Source: Discostella pseudostelligera
Lineage: Eukaryota; Bacillariophyta; Thalassiosirophyceae; Thalassiosirales; Thalassiosiraceae
Assembly: GCA_036940085.1 (NCBI GenBank)
Contig: JALLBK010000245.1
Location: 1 to 16,950, forward strand
Length of the DNA: 16,950 bases
Direction of reading: 5' to 3'
Each line of letters begins with the position of its first letter. The first letter of the stretch is position 1. Positions 1 through 8,109 of this stretch are shown piece after piece. Both the position numbers and the translations under genes were made by a program. The notes below the pieces were generated by a model. That model saw nothing but the letters and a program-made list of their open reading frames with translations, was not told the DNA's origin and searched no databases.

Positions 1-33
1 AGAGGGGAAGGCGTGTATTGGGAGTGGTGACAT
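1..33 (-). CDS. Possible 5' end of a divergent gene, cut by the window edge
   Basis: On the minus strand an ATG at 33-31 has A at -3 and opens 11 codons that run off the left edge (MSPLPIHAFPS). The roughly 110 nt before it on that strand are C/A-rich and G-poor. The leaders in front of the clear genes here look the same, for example those of prohibitin and the AP-4 beta subunit. If this is right, 34-505 is a shared divergent promoter. The evidence is only composition and start context, so the product cannot be named. The plus strand is also open over 2-136, so a 3' gene end on that strand is the main alternative. Confidence 0.3.
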   Translation of the reverse strand, partial: MSPLPIHAFPS

Positions 34-505
34 GTTGTTGGCGTCGGAGGTGTCTTGGGAGTTGTGTATCGATGTTATGGAGCAATTGTTGTGTCGGATT
101 TTGGGTAGAGGAATGGAAAGTGTGCGATTGAGATAATTGATGAATATTGTATTATTTTGGAACGGCGCGGGTGATGTGGATTGGGGGTGGGGGGAAGAAG
201 CCGCTGGCCTCCTCCCGATCCACGGTGGTGCCTTTTTTTCCATAAAGAAGTGAGCTCTTTAATGTATCAAGACAAATATCTAGGAGTACAAGTCTACACC
301 CTTCACCTCCTTCCGACACAACCGACAAACCATCGATCGATCGATCGACCATCAATCGACGACCGATCGACCATCAACCCGCCCAATCAACATAAATAGA
401 GACTCGTACCTCGCCTCCTACATCTTGCCTCTTGCTTGCCGTTGCCGCCGCCGGTAGCCTCATCTGTCGACGTCGCCGTCGCGTCGCCTCTCGACTCCTA
501 CAACC
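34..505. promoter_or_regulatory. Upstream region of the CDP-alcohol phosphotransferase gene
   Basis: No gene is supported here. The stretch holds a CCAAT (383-387) just upstream of a TATA-like ATAAATA (392-398), about 110 bp before the ATG at 506, which is a plausible core promoter. It also holds a short ATCG repeat array. The last 100 bp are pyrimidine-rich and G-poor, as expected of a 5' leader. It may be shared with a divergent gene starting at 33 on the minus strand. The box assignments are pattern matches only. Confidence 0.4.
332..377. repeat. ATCG microsatellite with a 14-bp direct repeat
   Basis: Four ATCG units run over 332-347. They lead into two identical 14-bp copies, cgatcgaccatcaa at 342-355 and at 364-377, spaced 22 bp apart. 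The array sits just upstream of the CCAAT and TATA-like boxes of the phosphotransferase gene. It could be neutral slippage or a repeated factor site. Confidence 0.7.
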
Positions 506-1926
506 ATGCCCCCCAGCAATGCCACCGTCAACGGTATGGACGGCGGGGATGAACCACAAGATGATACTCTTTCCTCTTGTCTGCTCTTCGAGCCCCCGAT
601 AACTACTGGCACTATCTCTCTCCCTGGCCTACATTTCATTGCCAACCACAAATACCGTCCCGGCGACTACACACATCTCGACAACCTGCTCAATCCAGTA
701 TGGAACTATCTCACCGAACTCTTACCTCTGTGGTTGGCACCCAATATGGTCACGACACTCGGTGGGTTACATTGCGGTGTGGCATATGGTCTATTGTGGT
801 GGTACACTCCCGATTTCGATATCAATCCACCCGATTGGGTGATTCGATTTGCTGGTTGGTGTACTATTGCGTATTATACGTTAGATTGTATGGATGGGAA
901 ACAGGCTCGAAGGACCGGGAGTAGTAGTCCTCTGGGACAGTTGTTGTAAGTGTATTGCATGCATTTTTTGTTTCGTCTTCCCGAGCATCATGCATGTAGA
1001 TTGAAGTACTGAACCTGCATCATCGCTAACATTGAGTTCGTAATGTTCGTTCTTCAATTTGAATCGACAGCGACCATGGCTTTGACTGCATATGTACCCT
1101 CTTTTTCGTTTCCACGGTCGGATCCTACCTATTGATTGGAGGGGCTACATGGATCATTGTGCTTCAAACGTCGATTCAGTTTTCATTTTTCATGGCTCAA
1201 TGGGAAGAATACCATACACACGTCTTACCTCACTGTACTGGCAAATGGTGTGGGGTTACGGAAGTGAATTATTCCTTGGGAATCTTTGCATTCATTAATA
1301 GCTGTTTAGATCGTGTGGCTTTCTATCAGAGGCCAATGGAGGTGGTATTGGTGAAGTTATTCGGCGATTCGACATGGCTGGAGCAACTGCCCACCGAATT
1401 GAGAGAGATGGAGCTTCGGTACTTTCTTGTGTCATGTTGGGGTATCATGCTATCAGTTCTGATGTACCTATCCCTGAAACGAGTGATGCTTCACCCACAT
1501 ATCGCTAACAGCTCCTTACCTCCCGGTGAAGTTCGAAGGCGACGACTTACTGCTGTTTCCAAGCTTGCATCACCATTTGCTTTATGTGTCGCCGCTGTTA
1601 TCGTACCGCCTGATGCAGTACGAACACGCTATCTCTCTGTTACATTAGGGTTGGCATTTTCATTACTTACAAAAAAGATGATCGTGTTCAGCATGGCGAA
1701 GATGGCGTTCGCAGTTGTACAGTGGGATGCAGTTCCAATAATTCTCGTTGCATTGTGGATTCGATTGGATTCAAGGCTATCGAAAATGGGTGCTGATTTT
1801 GTTTTAGGCGTGCTATGCTTCTGGTATGCGTTTAGAATGCTGCGGTGGGTGAATGTGTCAATCAATCAAATATGCAATAAGTTGGATATCTACTGTTTTC
1901 GGCTCAAGAAGAGGAAGGAAGATTGA
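506..1926 (+). CDS. CDP-alcohol phosphotransferase, choline/ethanolamine phosphotransferase type
   Basis: The spliced CDS is join(506..945,1071..1926), 431 aa. Enzymes of this family move phosphocholine or phosphoethanolamine from the CDP-alcohol to diacylglycerol, the last Kennedy-pathway step, in the ER or Golgi membrane. After splicing, the full family signature D(x)2DG(x)2AR(x)8G(x)3D(x)3D is present: D127, D130, G131, A134, R135, G144, D148 and D152. The motif LAPNMVTTLG near residue 78 and multiple hydrophobic segments through the rest of the protein fit the family, whose usual length is about 390-420 aa. The start has an ACCATG context. The C-terminus, KKRKED, is a basic tail that might act as an ER-retrieval signal, though it is not a strict KKxx. 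The sequence does not show whether choline, ethanolamine or both are used. The neighbouring AP-4 gene is on the same strand, 260 bp downstream. Confidence 0.93.
946..1070 (+). other. Intron of the CDP-alcohol phosphotransferase gene (125 nt)
   Basis: The donor is GTAAGT at 946 and the acceptor is AG at 1069-1070. Splicing joins TT to C to make Phe147. This continues the reading frame exactly inside the catalytic motif (LGQL then FDHGFD). If the intron is retained, the frame meets a TAA at 947-949, before the third and fourth motif aspartates. Confidence 0.93.
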
Positions 1927-2036
1927 CCTGCCTTCGAATCTGTCGAGAGGTCTATCATGACGCACAACTCAATGTGGAATAATATACTGCTAATGAGTCA
2001 ATTGAGGTTAGACACAGAGGACAGTATCATCTATCA

Positions 2037-2051
2037 TCTCTCTCTCTCTCC
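2037..2051. repeat. Short CT microsatellite
   Basis: A CT dinucleotide run of about 15 nt lies in the promoter or leader region of the AP-4 beta gene. Such pyrimidine runs are common upstream of eukaryotic start sites. Confidence 0.6.
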
Positions 2052-2075
2052 AACATCATCCGTGTGGGCGGGGCG

Positions 2076-2102
2076 TCGCCAAAATAATATCTTATTTGGC
2101 GA
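2076..2102. promoter_or_regulatory. Inverted repeat of an E2F-like half-site upstream of AP-4 beta
   Basis: The arms tcgccaaa (2076-2083) and tttggcga (2095-2102) are perfect inverted copies with an 11-bp A/T spacer. They lie 85-111 bp before the ATG at 2187. TTTGGCGA resembles the plant/animal E2F consensus TTTSSCGS but is off in the last base. A GC box (gggcgggg) lies just upstream, at about 2066-2073. The regulatory role is inferred from pattern and position. Confidence 0.4.
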
Positions 2103-2186
2103 TTTCGTTGCAAAACAAGCAACAAAGCCGACGCAACAGCAACAGTCAAAACTCTGCCGCAACAGCATTTCCCCAACGGCACCACC

Positions 2187-4853
2187 ATGGCAACACCGCA
2201 CCCCTACCCACCCAGGAACATGCCTATTCCCGGCACACCTGGCATCCCACCAGGGTCCCATCCAAGAGGACCACCAGCCGCTGCCGCCGGCGCCGGCGGG
2301 CCCGGCCGCGATGATTCCTACTTCACAGAATCACGCAAGGGCGAGGTCAATGAACTCCGCCAACTGTTGAGGACCTTCGGCACCGAACGGGACAAGCAGC
2401 GCAAGCGTGAAATTATGAAGAAAGTGATTGCCTACATGACGCTGGGCATCGATGTCTCTCGGCTATTCACGGAGATGATGTTGGCGATTGAAACTCGAGA
2501 CTTGGTGATAAAGAAGATGGTATACCTCTTCCTCTGTAACTATGCCGAAACTCATCCCGACTTGGCACAGATGTGTACGAATACATTAGTCAAAGATAGC
2601 GGAAATGAAGATCCAATGGTTCGTGGTCTGGCTTTGAGAGCATTGTGTTCATTGCGACTACCACAGATGATTGAATACACAAGCGAACCGCTGCGTAGGT
2701 CATTGCAGGATGGTCATGCATATGTGAGGAAGACGGGTGTTATGGGAATACTAAAGATGTATCACTTGAACAAAGAGGATTTCGATAAGGCATCATTCAC
2801 TGATATTTTGTATGACATGTTGCGCGATCCAGATTCGTCGGTGGTGACGAATTGCATCTTGGTGTTGAATGAAATTATGGCCGATTCTGGTGGCATGGCT
2901 CTTAACCGCGCAGTTATGCTTCACTTATTGAACCGGATTCATGAGTTTAGTGAGTTTGGGATACTATCCGTTTTGGACTTGGTTCCAAGATATATTCCAG
3001 CAAACGATGAAGGTAAGGAATATTTATCATACCTGTTGCAAATACACCGACGCTCCCACATAATTCTCACCAGTACCCTCACAATCGTAACTTCAGAGGG
3101 CTTCCAAATTATGAACTTGCTAGATCCTGTCTTGAGAACTGCCAATGCTGCTGCAGTCATGGCCACCATCCGTGCCTTCCTTTCCATTGCCGATGCAATC
3201 GGAAAGCGCCCTGGGGATAACAGTGATCCTTCGGCTCCTACTGTGGATGACTTGAAACGGCAAGTATGCGTTCGAATCAAGGCTCCACTTGTTACCCTAA
3301 TTTCGTCTGGATCCAACGAATTGACCTACGTTTTGCTGAAGTATGCGGATCAGTTGATTGACCTTTGTCCAGGAATCTTTGATGATGAGTACCGTCAATT
3401 TTATGTTCGGTACAGTGAGCCAACGCACATTAAACATTCCAAAGTTCGGTTGTTAGCCAAGTTGGCAAATCCCGAGACTGCGCCAGACGTTGTTGCAGAG
3501 TTAAGTGAGCTCGTGGCCGATGTAGACGAAGCAATGGGCCGTCTAGCAGTTCGTTCCTTGGGTTCCATTGCGCTTCATGATTCGGGAGGACAAGGGGCTG
3601 TGGAATCTATCGCCAGGCGGCTTGTGGAGATGCTTGATTTGCAGGGCGTCCAGCATGTGTCTTCAGAGGCAGCAACAGCGCTTGCTGGTTTGGTAAGGCG
3701 ACATCCTAGCATCATTTCAGTAGTGTCGGCTCCCCTTCCTCGAGCCCTGAGATACATTACTGAACCCGCGGGGACTTCATCTATCATTTTTCTTCTCGGA
3801 GAATATGGAGATTCAATTACGGAGGCTCCGTACGCGTTGGAAAGGGTGATCGATTCCTACGAAAACATCACCGATGATTGCGTGAAAACCGCTCTGTTAG
3901 CCGCTACTGTGAAGTTGTTCTTTCAGCGCCCGCCGGAGATGCAACAGATGCTAGGGAGACTGCTGAAGAAGGCCACTGAAGATAGCACTTCTCAGGATCT
4001 ACACGACCGCGCATTATTCTACTACCGGTTATTGCGATCTTCACCTGACCCTAACGTGGCCAAGTCTATCATTTCTTCAAAGTCGATGTTTATGACAACC
4101 AATCAATTTGCGGAAGAAGATGATTCTGAACTGCGGGCTGCGCTCTTAAATGAATTCAATACACTCTGCACAGTGTACCGGTGTAAGGCTGAGAACTTCA
4201 TCGAGGAAGAGAATATTGTAAAATTCGTGAAGATGCCCAAAGAGCACCCTCTCTCGAACGAGGCTGCTGCAGTGCCTGTAGCTGACCCGGGCATTAACAC
4301 AATCACATCTCATTTGGGCGACACGACAATCGGAGATATTGCTAATGTCACTCCAGCTGCACAATCATACGGAGTAGAGGTAGACTTGCTTGGATTCGGT
4401 GATGAAACTCCCATACAGAGTGCACCTCCACCATCAAATTCTAATTCGCTTCAATCGCTCGCCCTCAAATCGAGTGTTACACTAAGCGGCGAGGAGTACC
4501 AAAGCAAATGGGGTGCCGTTTCCGACTTGGAAGCAGTGGTTATTTCTTCATTGCCCATGCGCTCTCGACCAACCTCAACAGACGCTGTGGAAAGCGCATT
4601 GGGTACGTTCAATGTTATGACGATGGCAAGTGGAGAGCTCGAAACAGAGTTCAAGTTCTTCCTCTATTGCCAAGAAGAGGACTATTTTGGTGGAAGCTAC
4701 TTCTTGATTCAGGCTGTTGTAACTAAGGCCCCTTCATCTTTATCTCTTACAATCAAACCAAGTGGGGGGGATGTAGACTCCAACAAACAAAAGGAGAAGA
4801 TTGATCAACTAGTCGAGCTTATTCGATCGGCTCTTGGCGAGTATTTCAATTGA
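2187..4853 (+). CDS. AP4B1: AP-4 adaptor complex subunit beta (beta-4 adaptin)
   Basis: This is a single-exon protein of 888 aa. AP-4 sorts cargo at the trans-Golgi network as a heterotetramer with epsilon, mu4 and sigma4. Residues 1-45 are a Pro/Gly/Ala-rich extension. The helical trunk runs from about 46 to 690. It carries stretches closer to beta-4 than to beta-1/2 adaptins: PMVRGLALRALCSLRLP near residue 143, a tyrosine-flanked YSEPTHIKHSKV, and RPPEMQQMLGRLL followed by DRALFYYRLL late in the trunk. A hinge of about 75 residues leads to a C-terminal platform domain (about 766-888). The beta-sandwich ear seen in beta-1/2 appears to be absent, as is known for AP-4. The hinge contains DLLGF (733-737). 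The start has an excellent ACCACCATGG context. The length is near that of plant beta-4 (about 840 aa). An AP-1/2 beta identity is possible but less likely. Confidence 0.9.
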   Translation: MATPHPYPPRNMPIPGTPGIPPGSHPRGPPAAAAGAGGPGRDDSYFTESRKGEVNELRQLLRTFGTERDKQRKREIMKKVIAYMTLGIDVSRLFTEMMLAIETRDLVIKKMVYLFLCNYAETHPDLAQMCTNTLVKDSGNEDPMVRGLALRALCSLRLPQMIEYTSEPLRRSLQDGHAYVRKTGVMGILKMYHLNKEDFDKASFTDILYDMLRDPDSSVVTNCILVLNEIMADSGGMALNRAVMLHLLNRIHEFSEFGILSVLDLVPRYIPANDEGKEYLSYLLQIHRRSHIILTSTLTIVTSEGFQIMNLLDPVLRTANAAAVMATIRAFLSIADAIGKRPGDNSDPSAPTVDDLKRQVCVRIKAPLVTLISSGSNELTYVLLKYADQLIDLCPGIFDDEYRQFYVRYSEPTHIKHSKVRLLAKLANPETAPDVVAELSELVADVDEAMGRLAVRSLGSIALHDSGGQGAVESIARRLVEMLDLQGVQHVSSEAATALAGLVRRHPSIISVVSAPLPRALRYITEPAGTSSIIFLLGEYGDSITEAPYALERVIDSYENITDDCVKTALLAATVKLFFQRPPEMQQMLGRLLKKATEDSTSQDLHDRALFYYRLLRSSPDPNVAKSIISSKSMFMTTNQFAEEDDSELRAALLNEFNTLCTVYRCKAENFIEEENIVKFVKMPKEHPLSNEAAAVPVADPGINTITSHLGDTTIGDIANVTPAAQSYGVEVDLLGFGDETPIQSAPPPSNSNSLQSLALKSSVTLSGEEYQSKWGAVSDLEAVVISSLPMRSRPTSTDAVESALGTFNVMTMASGELETEFKFFLYCQEEDYFGGSYFLIQAVVTKAPSSLSLTIKPSGGDVDSNKQKEKIDQLVELIRSALGEYFN

Positions 4854-4952
4854 CTTGATAGGCGTTAAGATGTTGGCGATGGTGATTGCTCGGTCGAGGT
4901 TGGAAGTCATTGTGTAATTGTGGACCGACCCAAATGGAGATGAAATAATGAA

Positions 4953-4979
4953 AATAAATCGCAATGTTATCTTAATAAA
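4953..4979 (+). terminator. Candidate poly(A) signals for AP-4 beta
   Basis: Two AATAAA hexamers, at 4953-4958 and 4974-4979, lie 100-125 nt after the AP-4 beta stop. The second sits inside the 3' end of the convergent kinase gene. If used, the AP-4 transcript would overlap that gene antisense. Poly(A) signals are loosely defined in stramenopiles, so this is tentative. Confidence 0.35.
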
Positions 4980-6253
4980 AATGCCGCCAGCAATGCTGCC
5001 GACGATGGAACTGACCAATTATCATCACCAACAGGTATTAATTCAACACCTGCTGTTATGACTGCGATTGCTAGCAGTCTCACTACCAAAGCTATCGAGC
5101 TTAGTCCTAACGCCTCCATAGCACCCGTACTGGTTAACCATGAAATCAATCCCCATGATGTAATGAAAGATCCGACCACGAATGCTGCACTACCTGCCAT
5201 GGATTTATCCTTGTTGAAAAACCATTTGTTGTTCGATCCAAATCGCCTTCCAACCAAGTCTGCAAGACCATCCCCGCCAGCCATGGTTGCGACCGATACA
5301 ACTCCTATGGGCGAATCTGTCCAAAAGATTAGTGTACTAAAAAGCAAAATCATGACGTAGATAAATGGTCCCCCTAGCGATTCTTTGGCATCTCCCGATC
5401 TCGAAATGGCACCAGCTAATTCAGCTTCGGATCCCCTACCGGATGCAGATTGGTTGTCTTTACTACCACCAGTTCCAGCTAGAAACAGCCTCAACGCATT
5501 TAACAGTGGAACAATACCAGCGAATATTCTTGCACCGTAGGCATTTGAAAATAGTGGCCAAAGAAGTAAGAACAATGGTGCTGATAATGTATGGATGATC
5601 TTTCTTGCATCGCGTGCATCGAGCCAACCACGTGCGGCTGGGTAGGTGATGGACTTCACAAATAGAGTTGCACCCACAATGCAAAGCATGGTTGAGGATG
5701 CGTCGCGATAGATGAGCGACGGTGTGTAGGGGTCACATGATCCAGAGAAGATAGCACCAAATGGAAGTGTGCCCCAAAGGGGTGGAGGTGCCGTGGCATC
5801 GATCAGTGGCCCTGGCAGAAGTTGAATGAATGCAGCCAGGGACACAAGGGAGAGAAAAAATAGGGCGGCAATAGGCAGGAGGAAGTGCTTGATATTATCG
5901 ACAACATTGACTTCCTCCTCATCCGATGGAAATTTCTCAAGTCGCAATGGGATATTGGCGGTGTCAAGCCGCGGCCTTTGCCTTTGTCGAATCATCGGCG
6001 CCGTCGCATCCTTGGTCGAGATCGATGCCGAAGTGAATTTTTTTCTCAGCGATTGCGATGCAAATGCTGGCGTTCCGTACTGGACTGCACCTGCACATCC
6101 ACCGTTAATGCGATTATGAGCGGCGTAAAGATGGAATAGCAGCACGAGGCGTGCCATGGTAAGCGTTGTCATCAGCTTCTGCGGATGCGAAGGGCGGGGT
6201 GGGCCGGCGGCCGGCGGATAGATAAGGTATCTAGTGGTGTCCGTTTCCGTCAT
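4967..6253 (-). CDS. Phytol/farnesol kinase-like polyprenol kinase, probably plastid-targeted
   Basis: This single-exon protein has 428 aa from the first ATG. The family (plant VTE5 and FOLK) phosphorylates phytol, geranylgeraniol or farnesol, feeding tocopherol and isoprenoid salvage. Family marks are RKIIHTLSAPLF (217-228), FWTDSPIG (310-317), the GGDGLADLVGRRFG block (326-339), KSMAGS (350-355) and ELIPVGDDNWSVP (404-416), set among several membrane segments. ATG codons lie at 6253, 6172 and 6157. The one at 6157 (Met33) has an ACCATGG context. It would give a hydrophobic signal peptide starting MARLVLLFHLY, an A63/F64 site in TPAFAS that resembles the diatom ASAFAP motif, and then a Ser/Lys/Arg-rich transit stretch. 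Starting at 6253 would place 32 polar residues before that signal. So 6157 may be the true start, but 6253 also has an ACCATG context. The sequence does not settle the substrate. Confidence 0.85.
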   Translation of the reverse strand: MTETDTTRYLIYPPAAGPPRPSHPQKLMTTLTMARLVLLFHLYAAHNRINGGCAGAVQYGTPAFASQSLRKKFTSASISTKDATAPMIRQRQRPRLDTANIPLRLEKFPSDEEEVNVVDNIKHFLLPIAALFFLSLVSLAAFIQLLPGPLIDATAPPPLWGTLPFGAIFSGSCDPYTPSLIYRDASSTMLCIVGATLFVKSITYPAARGWLDARDARKIIHTLSAPLFLLLWPLFSNAYGARIFAGIVPLLNALRLFLAGTGGSKDNQSASGRGSEAELAGAISRSGDAKESLGGPFIYVMILLFSTLIFWTDSPIGVVSVATMAGGDGLADLVGRRFGSNNKWFFNKDKSMAGSAAFVVGSFITSWGLISWLTSTGAMEALGLSSIALVVRLLAIAVITAGVELIPVGDDNWSVPSSAALLAAFLLR

Positions 6254-6276
6254 GGTAACCTCCCGCGCTTTCTCAT
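6250..6276 (-). other. Eight-codon upstream ORF overlapping the first kinase ATG
   Basis: An ATG at 6276 opens eight codons and ends at a TGA (6252-6250) that overlaps the ATG at 6253 as ATGA. If the transcript starts upstream of 6276, this uORF could control reinitiation at 6253 or favour the downstream ATG at 6157. This is relevant only if the leader extends this far. Confidence 0.3.
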
Positions 6277-6599
6277 CACTGGAGAAGCGGCGAGAATAAA
6301 AATGGCGGGAAGAAGTATAGCGATAATGTGGCGAACAAAGCGGCGGGCGGGAAGAGGGAAGAAGGATACTCTGCCACGTGTAAGTAAGTTGCGGAGTATC
6401 GTCTGTCTGGCGTCCGTGCTCCCGCCAAATCCAACATCCACGTGTGCCACATCACAGGACGACCGACATGCCGCGTGCAACCTCTCTCCAATACTCCTAC
6501 TCCTACTTCAATGCATCAATCCGATGCAACTCACCATCACTTCATCGTTGAATTAGCTTGAACCGACAGTGTCCATCGGGCTGTTAGTATCTTAGAAAC
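6254..6599. promoter_or_regulatory. Divergent promoter between the polyprenol kinase and the J-protein genes
   Basis: The spacer is 346 bp, with no supported gene. It holds two exact GGCGGGAA cores (6304-6311 and 6346-6353), an opposed E2F-like CTCCCGCCAAAT (6419-6430), and two CACGTG G-boxes (6375-6380 and 6439-6444). The side toward 6600 becomes C/T/A-rich like a leader. An open plus-strand frame over 6185-6556 looks like chance: it overlaps the kinase start, contains these elements and has no recognisable protein features. Confidence 0.5.
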
Positions 6600-7794
6600 A
6601 TGTCGGATGAAGGCGGCAGTAATGGCGGGGCCGGGGGAGATGATCTCTCTGGCCTGTCCGGCTTCTTCTTTTACGTCTTCATCGTTCATCCTGCCACGGC
6701 ATGGATATTGCGTCCTGGACGGTTCGAGAGGAAGAAGTCCATCTTATATGCTATCGGTTTCTTAGCGTTGTTGGCTGCGGTCAAGACCGGTAAGTCTAGC
6801 ATTGTCAGATATGGTTCTGAGACTCAATTACCTTTTTTCTCCAGGCGCTGTTTCTATGTTCATTCCTCATTGCCGTCACTCTCCGTATCTATTCTTTAAA
6901 GGGATGGAAATGCAAGCCAAAGGACCCAACCACTACCATCTGCTTAACGTCAATCGAAATTCCAGCCCCCTTGACATCAAGCGAGCGTACAAAAAGTTAA
7001 GCCTCCAACTCCACCCCGACAAAAACCCAAACGATCCCAACGCCTCTGCTAAATTCGACCGCGTCAAAAAAGCCTACGACGTCCTCATGGACATGGAATT
7101 CCGAGAGGTATACAACAAGTTTGGTCAGGAGGGTATCAATTCCAATAAGAGATTCGATGAGACGCAATTTTTCATACAGTTGGGAGTCTTCTACGTCACG
7201 TGGGGAATCATGGCCTACGTCCTTACGCTTGGACACCGATCCGGCCTTGCTAGGCAGTGGACATTCACCGGCCTCATCGTCATGCTAGTTCTTGAAATCA
7301 CCATTATGACGAGCCAAGGAAACCCATTCCCCTCGTGGTTCCTTCCCCAGAATACAGAGTATGAGGCGGTATGGTTGATGCACACGTTATTCCCTGCATT
7401 TATGAACGGTTGTCGATCCATCGGGGGATATCTCTACGTCGATTTGGAAGCTCAGACGCGACAGCTGCTAGTGGCGTTGCAAGAGCAGAATAAGGATATT
7501 CTTTTGGTATTGCGGGATGTGCAAATTGGCGTTCAAAACATTCAAGCGAATGGAGGAGGAGGTGGTGGTGGCGGTGGAGGGCGGTTGGCGACGGCTGGAG
7601 CAGCCCCCGTTGGTGGAATGATGCGCGCCACCCCGACGGGAAAGATTCGGGAATTGCAGGATCGGTTGCATGCATCTAACTCAACGGTACAGCAGGCAGT
7701 CACTCAGCTCAAACCAGAAAAATCCAATTCCAACTTCGGATTCTATGCAATGATCTTGGGGTATGTTGCATTTTCTTATATCTTCAACTCATAA
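6600..7794 (+). CDS. Membrane-anchored J-domain (DnaJ/Hsp40) protein
   Basis: The spliced CDS is join(6600..6789,6845..7794), 379 aa. J-proteins stimulate the ATPase of Hsp70 partners. The J domain spans about residues 92-158, with the essential HPD at 120-122 inside LHPDKNP and the usual helix I (HYHLLNVN) and helix III/IV segments. There is no Gly/Phe region directly after it and no zinc finger, so it is a type III (class C) protein. Hydrophobic segments flank the J domain: about 21-38 and 47-68 before it, about 172-192 and 203-218 after it, and one at the C-terminus (about 361-377). Residues 300-309 are a run of ten glycines. The layout suggests an ER or other endomembrane protein with the J domain in the loop between membrane spans. 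No specific orthologue is recognised. The neighbour on the left is divergent and the neighbour on the right convergent. Confidence 0.88.
6790..6844 (+). other. Intron of the J-protein gene (55 nt)
   Basis: The donor is GTAAGT at 6790. The acceptor is AG at 6843-6844 after a ttttttctcc tract. Splicing rebuilds a GGC glycine codon (Gly64) and joins the N-terminal membrane segments to the J-domain frame. At 55 nt it is the shortest intron in the window. Confidence 0.9.
7552..7581 (+). repeat. GGN codon repeat encoding ten glycines
   Basis: Ten consecutive glycine codons, mainly GGA and GGT, occur in the linker before the last helical part of the J-protein. The mix of third bases means it is not a pure microsatellite. 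It probably forms a flexible linker. Confidence 0.75.
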
Positions 7795-8109
7795 GGTGTC
7801 AGTGCTTTCATGATGTGTCGACACCATGTTACTACGGAGGATTACGTTTGCAGCAGTCAGTATTGAATTGTCAAAAGAATACCTACCTTTCCGGTGGTCT
7901 GTTACGCTATCATTAAAGACGATCGTGCTGATTGCATTGCTATTGCTGCAAAACTGATTCAATAAGATAATATGAATTAAACTTCCGGTGCGAGTGCTTT
8001 ACTTATAACTTGCAGGCCCCAGAATTTTTGTGCGGCGAATAACTATTCACGGTGCATTCCACAAGGCCACATCCGACAACGACGCAAAACACAAACTCCA
8101 TAAACTAAT
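7795..8109. other. Convergent intergenic region between the J-protein and prohibitin
   Basis: The 315 bp lie between two converging genes and should hold both 3' UTRs. I see no ORF with recognisable features. It contains a 10-bp palindrome, gtgtcgacac (7815-7824), in the J-protein 3' side, with imperfect extension on both sides. It also has an A/T-rich patch near 7950-7985. An AATAAA on the minus strand overlaps the prohibitin stop codon. Nothing else is evident. Confidence 0.5.

Noticed and set aside
2..136. Open plus-strand frame running in from the left edge and ending at TAA (134-136)
   Set aside because: It is only 44 codons, and other frames on both strands are also open because the stretch is poor in C on the plus strand. 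The minus-strand leader reading fits better, though this remains undecided.
2187..4853. AP-1/AP-2 beta adaptin as the identity
   Set aside because: The trunk stretches PMVRGLALRALCSLRLP and MLGRLL...DRALFYYRLL, plus the lack of a sandwich ear subdomain, fit beta-4 better than beta-1/2.
6185..6556. 123-codon plus-strand frame in the kinase/J-protein divergent region
   Set aside because: It overlaps the kinase start antisense, is Arg-rich without any recognisable features and covers G-boxes and E2F-like sites. It is more likely promoter DNA.
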